NCBI GenBank assembly: GCA_033065855.1
Contig: JAVXUO010002863.1
Location: 434,001-498,000 of the forward strand
Reading direction: 5' to 3'
Length of the DNA stretch: 64,000 nt
Source of the DNA: Escallonia rubra
Taxonomy: Eukaryota; Streptophyta; Magnoliopsida; Escalloniales; Escalloniaceae
Both the position numbers and the translations under genes were made by a program. Positions 57,101 to 64,000 of the stretch are shown here, piece by piece; the first letter of the stretch is position 1, and each line of letters starts with the position of its first letter. The notes under the pieces were generated by a model, which saw nothing but the letters and a program-made list of their open reading frames with translations, searched no databases and was not told the origin of the DNA.

Positions 57101-60100
57101 AATAATCGTGAGAATTTAGGTAAGTTTGATGCGAAGTCTGACGAGGAAATATTTATTGGTTCTTCATTAAAAAGTAGAGCATATAGAATCTATAACCGTA
57201 GAACTCTGACAGTTGAAGAATCTATGCATGTAGTATTTGAAGAATCTAATGTTGAAAAATCAAGTAAGAAAGCAGGTGATGACAGTGAAGAACTCTCCCT
57301 AGACTTAAACAACAAACTTAATGTTTCCTCAACTGAGGGGGAATGTTCAACATCTTCTCACAACAACAGTGATGAGACTCAGCCACTTCCAAAAGCTGGA
57401 GATATTCCTCCAGTCATCCATTAGAACAAGTCATAGGTAATGTGGAACGCGGAGTTACAACACGATCTACGGAAAATCTTTTATGTGCAGATTTTGCTTT
57501 TTTCTCAAATAGAGCCTAAAAATATTTTAGAAGCTCTAAAAGATCCTAAGTGGATCCTTGCCATGCAAGATGAATTGAATCAATTTGAGAGAAGCAATGT
57601 TTGGACATTAGTTCCGTCTCTTGTTCAAAAAAAGGTCATTGGCATTAAGTGGGTTTTTCGGAACAAACTTGATGAAGATGGTCATATTGTTCGTAACAAG
57701 GCTAGACTAGTTGCTCAAGGATACAATCAAGTCGAAGAGGTAGATTTTGATGAAACCTTTGCCCCAGTCGCTCGACTTGAAGCTATCCAAATGCTTTTGG
57801 CATTTTCATGTCATATGAACTTTAAACTTTTTCAAATGGGCGTGAAAAGTTCCTTCTTGAATGGGGTAATACAGGAGGAAGTGTTTGTTAAACAACCTCC
57901 TGGTTTTTAAAATGAAAAATACCTCAATCATGCTTTTAAGCTGAAAAAGGCTTTGTACGGTCTTAAACAAGCCCCTCGAGCTTGGTACGATCGTCTTAGC
58001 AGTTTTCTCATTGATCATGGATTCTCTCGTGGCATAGTCGATGTAATACCCCGGATTTTTGGGTACTTGTGTAAAGAACAATTAAAAAAATTATGATTTT
58101 GAATTGAGTATTAAACCTTAGATAACTTATTTGGAGTCTTTTTAGTGACGAAATTAATATTTAATAGTTTTAGTGGCTAATGTGATTAGATTAGATATTA
58201 TTTAAACAAAAGAAGAAGAAGAAGAGATTTCGACTTGGATTAGGATTTTAGTCATATTGTGATGAAGTTAGTAATAAAGACTTTTAGTTAAATTACAACT
58301 ACACTAGCAACAAGGACTTTTAGTTGTATAATAATTATACTAGGAATAAGGATTTTAGTTGTGTTATAATTATACTAGAAATTTGGATTTCAAGTCATAT
58401 TAGAATTAGATTAGCAAACTATATAAGGGGAAGAAGACATAAGAGTCTTCATATATATTTTTTTAGAGACAAAGGAGAGGAAAGAGAAAAGAGTCAAGTG
58501 CATTCTTTTTGGGTATTCAAGCAAAAAAGGTGGTGATTGATCTAAGATAAAGAGTCGAGTGCATTCTTTTGGGTATTTAAGCAAAAAGACGATGATTGAT
58601 CCAAGAAAAAGAGGAGATTCTTGACATGATATTGTTACTTTGAAGTAAAGATTTAAGATAAAGTGAAGATTATTGACATGATATTCGTTACTTTGAGGTA
58701 AAGGTTCTTACGCCGTCTTTCCGTTTTATACACGAGATCTATGTGCTATGCTTTGATTCCTAAAAATATATTTGTCTTTGAGCGTATTTTTTTATCATCA
58801 CACTTTTTTGTAACGTTACAAGTAATCTTATTTTACTATCTTGTAATTTGCATTCAAGATGGTTCCCATGTGATTTATAAAAATTTGTGTTTGTTTTATC
58901 AGAAGAAGTCGTTTGTAATTACTTTGTGCTCGTGGGTCAGGAATTTCTTTTCTTTCTTGGCCTCCTCTTTACTGCAATTGTTCCCCATCGTAAGAATTTT
59001 ATATATATTCGACATGACATTACAATTTTAATCGTTACTATTTTGTATTCAGTTATTTTTCATCATTATCATGTCATGTTTCATGGTTTTGGAATCATCG
59101 TGGCCCATGGATTATTGATGTAAGCTTTTGTTGCCCATTGGTACTGTTCTTGTATAACAGCACCAGTACCGTCGGATTCGTTAATTGACTTTTTCGGCAC
59201 CTTGTATTCTTCCTCTCTTCTTTCATTTAGCTTGGTAGCTAATGATTACAATATCATTAATTAAATTTTGTCCTTGTCTTGGCCATTGTATGACCAAGAG
59301 TGTTTTCTGCCTCTAGCTTTTTTCCACAAAGCATCTCACCTGTTATGTTGGGTGGTTCATATTAACTTCGATTTTCATGTCATTAAGTTTTCACTCAAAA
59401 TTTCTTTTGATGATATCTCATTCATCTGATCTCTGATTGAGCTAATTTTTGTTTCGTTGAATTCTTATTTTCGTTCTCTTCAGTTTGAGTCTACAATGAC
59501 TATTTTTGGACTTCGAATGAATATTCACTATATTTATCAAATTATTTTGTGAGTGATATTTGTGTTTGAAAGTCACTTTTAAGTATCGTGACTTATATGT
59601 GACACGCTAGCTGCGATATTCGACATGGTATAACCATGATTTGTGATGCTTAATAATAAGCAATTGTGTATGTGACACCCACAAGATTTGGTAAATATAT
59701 TTTGATATTCGACTTATTGGTTATGTAACCCCTTTTTGGATCGATTTGTTATTCGTTTGTGAAATTTGGTTGAGTTATCAAATCCTATCTATTGGTTATG
59801 TTCGATAATTCAGATTTGTTATTCGTTTTTGGTAACTCTCTTGTGGTCACCTTAACCATTCGTTTGTGAAATTTGATTGAGTTATCTAAATTCTTATTTA
59901 TTGGCTCTATTTGATAACTCTAGTTTCGTATTTGTTTTTGGCCCTCTGTGTGTAAGATCTTTTACTAGGCAATTCGTGCTCACCCCTTTGTTTTTGTTTC
60001 CTTCCCCTTCCAGGCCAAAAGTAGCACGAAGGGCGAGATATTAGTGCAGCGGCGAGAATTGCTTTGGTTTCTGATATTGAGAATAGAGCCTATGATTTCT

Positions 60101-61380
60101 TTAGACGAAATATTGGTTAGCTGATTTATATTCTTTTGGATTTAGATATTTAGTCTAAGAGACTTGTAATAAAGTTTTGAAGTATTTTGGAATTAAGTTT
60201 TTGAAGGGATTGTATATAAGTGTTGGATTATATTTTGGAGTTAAATATTTGAGATTTAGATAATTGTGTTTGTGGTATCCTAGATGCTCTGCTCTACCTT
60301 TATAATAGTTACGTCATTAATGTGTGAATTTTGGTTTAAGAATGTGTTCGGACCCTCGGGTTCGGGCCATTACAGTTGATACCACTCTTTTTACAAAAAA
60401 TCGCAACTCGCACATTTTAATAGTTCAAATTTATGTTGATGACATTATTTTTTGTGCCACTAACAATGATCTATGCCAAGAGTTTGCTGAGAGTATGCGC
60501 AGGGAATTTGAAATAAGCCTGATGGGAGAACTTACCTTTTTCCTTGGACTTCAAATCAAGCAGTTAAAATAAAGAATTTTTATAAGTCAGTCTAAGTACA
60601 CACGGGAGCTTTTGAAAAGGTTTGGCTTGGATAATGCTAAACCTAGAGGTACCCCTATTTCTCATAGTGTTAATCTTGTCAAAGATGAAAATGGTAAAGA
60701 TGTAGATAACAAATTTTATCATGATATGATTGGTAGTTTGCTTTATCTTACTGCTTCTAGACCTGACATAATGTTTAGTGTATGTATTTGTGCCCGATTT
60801 CAAGTTTGTCCCAAAGAATCTCATCTTATTGCAGTTAAAAGTTTTTTCAAATATCTCTCTGGGACTTTAAATTTAGGCCTTTGGTAGCCACGTAATTCCT
60901 CGCTAGATCTGGTAGGTTTTTCTGATTCTGATTATGCGGGATGTATTGTCGATCGCAAGAGTACTAGTGGCACTTGTCAATTCCTTGGAGATGCTTTAGT
61001 GTCCTGGCACAGTAAGAAACAACATATGTGACTCTCTCCACAGCTGAGGCGTAATATGTTACGGCTGGAAGCTGTTGTGCCTAAGTACTGTGGATGCGTC
61101 AAACTTTACGAGATTTTGGTGTCTTAATACACCATATTCCTATTATATGCGACAGTAGCAGTGCTATTGATATTAGTAAAAATCATGTTCAACACTCACG
61201 CACTAAGCACATCGATATTCGTCACCACTTTCTTCGAGAAAATGTTCAAAAATGTTTAATAGAACTCAAGAAAGTTGGTTCTGAAGATCATCTCGCAGAT
61301 ATCTTTACTAAGCCTTTAGCTGAATCCTCTTTTTGTTCTCTTCGTCGTCGCTTAGGAATGTGTGATCTTAGCTAAATCTT
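54170..61380 (+). pseudogene. Copia gag-pol region, fossil
   Basis: The approximate order of recognisable parts is a gag region (54170-54950) with a CCHC-type knuckle near 55030, a coiled-coil-like stretch (55220-55620), the protease region near 55990 (WILDS), GAG-pre-integrase and integrase (56380-57200), reverse transcriptase (57520-58030 and 60375-60590, separated by the nested LTR) and RNase H (60890-61375, ending in the DIFTKPL block typical of copia). It is broken repeatedly and certainly not functional. Confidence 0.9.
58042..60374 (+). mobile_element. Lone LTR nested in the copia reverse transcriptase region
   Basis: It starts TGTAATACCCC and ends GGCCATTACA. The flanks GTCGA (58037-58041) and GTTGA (60375-60379) are a 5-bp duplication with one mismatch. 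The 2333-bp interior has no coding domain. It is related in style to the lone LTR at 25360, probably Ty3/gypsy. It is younger than the copia element. Confidence 0.8.
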
Positions 61381-61960
61381 TTCATTCGACTTAAATCTTT
61401 TCAGTCGACTGAAAATGATGTTTCAGTCGACCGAAAACCCGTTGTCTATTTATACGGCACATCAGATCTTCGATTAGGCTTATGGATTTAGGGTGACTCG
61501 TCTGGATATCTTTCCTTCTAGACACACCGGCACCAAAGGGGAAGAATGGTTCTTCAACCCGCATCTCCCGTACAACCCTTCGAGGCCGCGGTCTCCTCCT
61601 GTCGTCGAAGTCATTGAAGTACCCACAACCGCTCCGCCGCCTGCTGATCCATCATCTTCTGCAAAAGGTGCTCGTCGATCTGCTCTGCCGCCTACTGATC
61701 CAGCCTCCTCTGCCCAGGGTGCTCACCGCCGTAGGCCCTAGATGCTTTCTTTTTTACTCCTGTGATTGTTGCGTTGCCTGCCCCTCTTTTTTATTTGACA
61801 AAGGGGGAGAACGATTAATTATTGATCATTCTTTGTACGCATCTTTAACAATTTTTTGCTGAATATTAGAAGATGTTCTTTTAGTTATTACTTTGTTTGA
61901 ATGTTAACTGATCAAGGGGGAGTATGTTTATATGATGTTAGAACTAATGTTGTCATCATA
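61381..61960 (+). other. Copia region between RNase H and the 3' LTR
   Basis: It contains three TCAGTCGAC-type motifs (61381-61440) like those in the LTR minisatellite, a Pro/Ser-rich open patch (61493-61741) of no known family, and several GGGGGAG tracts. In some copia lineages an extra reading frame lies here. There is no evidence for a specific product. Confidence 0.5.
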
Positions 61961-61973
61961 AAAAAGGGGGAGA
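61961..61973 (+). other. Copia polypurine tract
   Basis: AAAAAGGGGGAGA directly precedes the 3' LTR, where plus-strand synthesis is primed in this family. Confidence 0.85.
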
Positions 61974-61974
61974 T

Positions 61975-63305
61975 TGTTGACTTATCGATTTTGATGATTC
62001 CAAATTTATTATCTCTAACATTAATTTGACAATATTATTAAGGATTTATCTTAATCAAACAAAGACAAAATCATGCCTTGGACAAAGCTTGAACTCGGAC
62101 TTGGATTTGAGATTTAAAGACTCGGACTACATTAAAGATGCAAGGACTTGTAGTCTATTTCATTTTTTTTAGCATTTCTAAGTCTTTCGTTAAAGATCTC
62201 ACAGAAATTCAAGTAAAGAACCAAAACTGAATGTTTCAGTCGAAGGTAAACAGTTTGCAGTCGACTCAATTGTGCAGTTCCTTCGTTCTGGTCTTAAAAA
62301 TAAGTTTTCAGTCGAAGCAAAAGTTTTTAGTCGAAGCCAAAGTTTTCAGTCGAAGCAAAAGCTTTCAGTCGAAGCAAAAGCTTTCAGTCGAAGCCAAACT
62401 TTTCAGTCGAAGCAAAAAATTTCAATCGAAGCCAAAAATTTCTGTCGAAGCAAAACTTTTCAGTCGAAGCCAAAAGTTTCAGTCGAAGCAAAAGTTTTCA
62501 GTCGAAGCAAACGTTTTCAGTGGAAGCAAAAGTTTTTAGTCGAAGCCAAAAGTTTTTAGTCGAAGCCAAAAGTTTTTAGTCGAATGAAATGGCGTTTTTA
62601 GTCGACTCAATTCATCAGTGTATTTACCATCTCTTCTCACTAAATTTTCAGTCGACTGATTTCTCTATGTAGTACTTTCAGTCGAATCAAACTTATGTTT
62701 GAGTCGAATCATTTTTTTAGGTTTTCCCTTCATAACGGTTCACTTTCCTAACCAGTATAAAAAAGGGGTCCTTGAGAGCATTTAATACACTTCTTACGAA
62801 TCTTTTTCAATACTCTCTCTAACTCATCTCAAAACACCCTCTCATCTTGTTCTCTCATTCTCATCTATTCTCTGTTGAGTTTGAGATAGTTTATTATAAG
62901 CTTCTTGGTTTGGTTCTTGAAAGAATATAGATCTCCCCACCTAAGAAGGCTTAGTCTAAGATTATTCATTGTAATATCTACTCAAGAAGGAGTTTGTTTA
63001 TTGTATTCCAATTGTAATTTTCTTTTCATTTGTAAACTGTTGGAAACCTTGGAAGGGTTTCGGAAATTGTACTGCGGTTTGAGCTTGCACCCGAAGCTAG
63101 CTGGTTAGTGAAAGGCTCAAGTAGGTCTCCCTTGTGTGGAGTGCTTGGGGACTGGACGTAGGCTGGTGGGGCCGAACCAGTATAAATCTCTATGTTGAAG
63201 TTATTATTGTTATATTTGTCATTACTTTGTAATCTCGTTTTTATTTTATACTCAAAGTTGTAAAACACATATTCACCCCCTTCTAGGTGTATTTAGGGAC
63301 CTACA
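61975..63305 (+). repeat. Copia 3' LTR
   Basis: It begins TGTTGACTTATCG and ends GGGACCTACA. It is about 50 bp longer than the 5' LTR, mostly through more minisatellite units at 62300-62585. Confidence 0.93.
62300..62585. repeat. CAGTCGAAGC minisatellite in the 3' LTR
   Basis: The same 19-21-bp unit as in the 5' LTR with more copies. Two open frames of alternating Ser/Lys/Val/Glu character across it are artefacts. Confidence 0.9.
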
Positions 63306-63310
63306 GACTC

Positions 63311-64000
63311 CGGAGGATTATGAGCCCCCATCTTTCACGCGGAGATCCATAAAGCCTTCTGAAATTCGAGCCTTTGAAACCCTTAGATCTGATGGTTTAA
63401 ATGGCCTCTTCCATCATAAATATTGGGAGGTAGTGGGCTTGTCCTGTTGTAGGTTCATTAGGGAATGCTATACAGTGGGAACATGCCTAAGGAGAACAAC
63501 AATGCCTTTGTCACCTTTATTGCCAGAATTGATATTCCCAAGAAAATTTTTAATTAAGACCTATCAGTCTCCTCAATGTTTCTTATAAAGCCATGTATAA
63601 GATTCTCGTATCTAGAATGAGACCCCTTATTCCTAAGATCATCAGCCCTGCCCAAAGTAGTTTCATAACTGGAAGATTCATTATTGACAACACCATTGTT
63701 ACCCAAGAGATCATTTAGATGGTCAAACACTCCAAAAGAAAGAAATGGGCATGATCTTCAAAGTTAATCATGAGAAGTCTTATGACAGGCTGAACTGGAA
63801 ATTCGTTAAGCAAACTTTGTTTTCCTTTAATTTTCCTCCCAATTGGGTTAAACTGATTATAAGCTGCATTACTGGAAATGTGCGATCCCTTTACATAAAG
63901 CTAGAGCTCTTACTTCGAGATGTGGGATCCCTCTTACATCTAATATTAGGACCTATCTTGGTATACTTATGATCCATAAAAGAGTCTCCGAAACCTTTAT
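63311..64000 (+). pseudogene. LINE 3 reverse transcriptase, N-terminal half, continues past the window
   Basis: EIRAFETLRSDGLNGLFHH (the usual 'K-PGPDG---FY' block), RPISLLNVSYKAMYKILVSR across a frame change, AQSSFITGRFIIDNTIVTQE, and FKVNHEKSYDRLNWKFV (where KxD--KAYDR is usual, so the first catalytic Asp is replaced by Asn here). The catalytic FADD box would lie beyond the window. It is decayed. Confidence 0.85.

Larger units (their letters stand above)
52814..63305 (+). mobile_element. Ty1/copia LTR retrotransposon, both LTRs present, broken
   Basis: A fossil copy with two LTRs (52814-54094 and 61975-63305), a primer site at 54096, and a purine tract before the 3' LTR. The internal order is gag, protease, integrase, reverse transcriptase and RNase H, the Ty1/copia order. 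The flanks GACTT (52809-52813) and GACTC (63306-63310) are a 5-bp target duplication with one mismatch. The coding region is broken in many places. The LTR ends differ at about 4% by my eye count over the last ~430 bases, which suggests an age of one to a few million years under usual plant rates. A lone LTR sits inside at 58042-60374. A SIRE/Maximus affinity is possible but not shown. Confidence 0.93.
47400..64000 (+). mobile_element. LINE 3: L1-type non-LTR retrotransposon, split by two large insertions, runs off the window
   Basis: Pieces in order are ORF1 (about 47581-48900), endonuclease (49440-49580 and 51700-52790) and reverse transcriptase (63311-64000, continuing past the window). 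The endonuclease is interrupted by family A copy 2, and the gap before the reverse transcriptase is filled by the copia element. The 5' end lies somewhere between the MITE end (47327) and 47581. Frame changes show it is inactive. The nesting makes it the oldest layer here. Confidence 0.82.

Noticed and set aside
61493-61741. Envelope-like gene of the copia element
   Set aside because: Position alone is suggestive; no signal peptide, membrane segment or family motif is visible, so no such claim is made.

Overview
This window is plant nuclear DNA, most likely from a flowering plant and probably a eudicot. The evidence is L1-type plant LINEs with DUF4283 and CCHC ORF1 proteins, a plant Ty1/copia element with an initiator-Met tRNA primer site, an Ogre/Tat-like LTR, a DUF4371-type hAT transposon, MULE- and hAT-like MITEs, a tRNA-derived SINE and one plant-type host gene. 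The species cannot be told from the sequence alone. I see no bacterial, CRISPR or organellar features.

The only host gene I can support is a single-exon coding region for the Sec61 translocon beta subunit (42123-42455, +). It sits in a small GC-rich island. Almost everything else is a nested stack of mobile elements and their debris.

Layout: 1-2250 holds a degenerate tandem array and an Ogre/Tat-type LTR. 3475-4545 is LTR-like repeat family A, copy 1. 5192-9560 is a TGTAACACCCC-type LTR relic carrying a nearly complete hAT transposon (5723-9105). 9590-11931 holds dispersed repeats and an unidentified stretch. 11932-18847 is LINE 2 (minus strand, 8-bp target duplication), with a DNA element inside it (16675-17815). 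19303-30614 is LINE 1 (plus strand), split by a MULE-type MITE (22490-23855, 9-bp duplication) and a lone LTR (25360-28611, 5-bp duplication). 30849-35585 is a complex direct and inverted duplication of unknown origin. 37885-40516 is a tandem duplication with TATA-bearing units; a SINE is present in one unit and its empty site is seen in the other. 42.1 kb is the Sec61 beta gene. 45.0-47.3 kb is a cluster of MITEs, one nested in another. About 47.4 kb to the window end is LINE 3 (plus strand), split by family A copy 2 (about 49.6-51.7 kb) and by a 10.5-kb Ty1/copia element (52814-63305). The copia element itself contains a lone LTR (58042-60374).

The nesting gives relative ages. LINE 3 is older than the copia element, which is older than the lone LTR inside it. 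LINE 1 is older than the MULE MITE and the lone LTR inside it. LINE 2 is older than its internal DNA element. I did not find a new multi-gene biological system here. The most useful observations are the target-site duplications and empty sites that fix these insertions, the MITE family with minisatellite interiors, and the unexplained duplicated segments at 30.8-35.6 kb.
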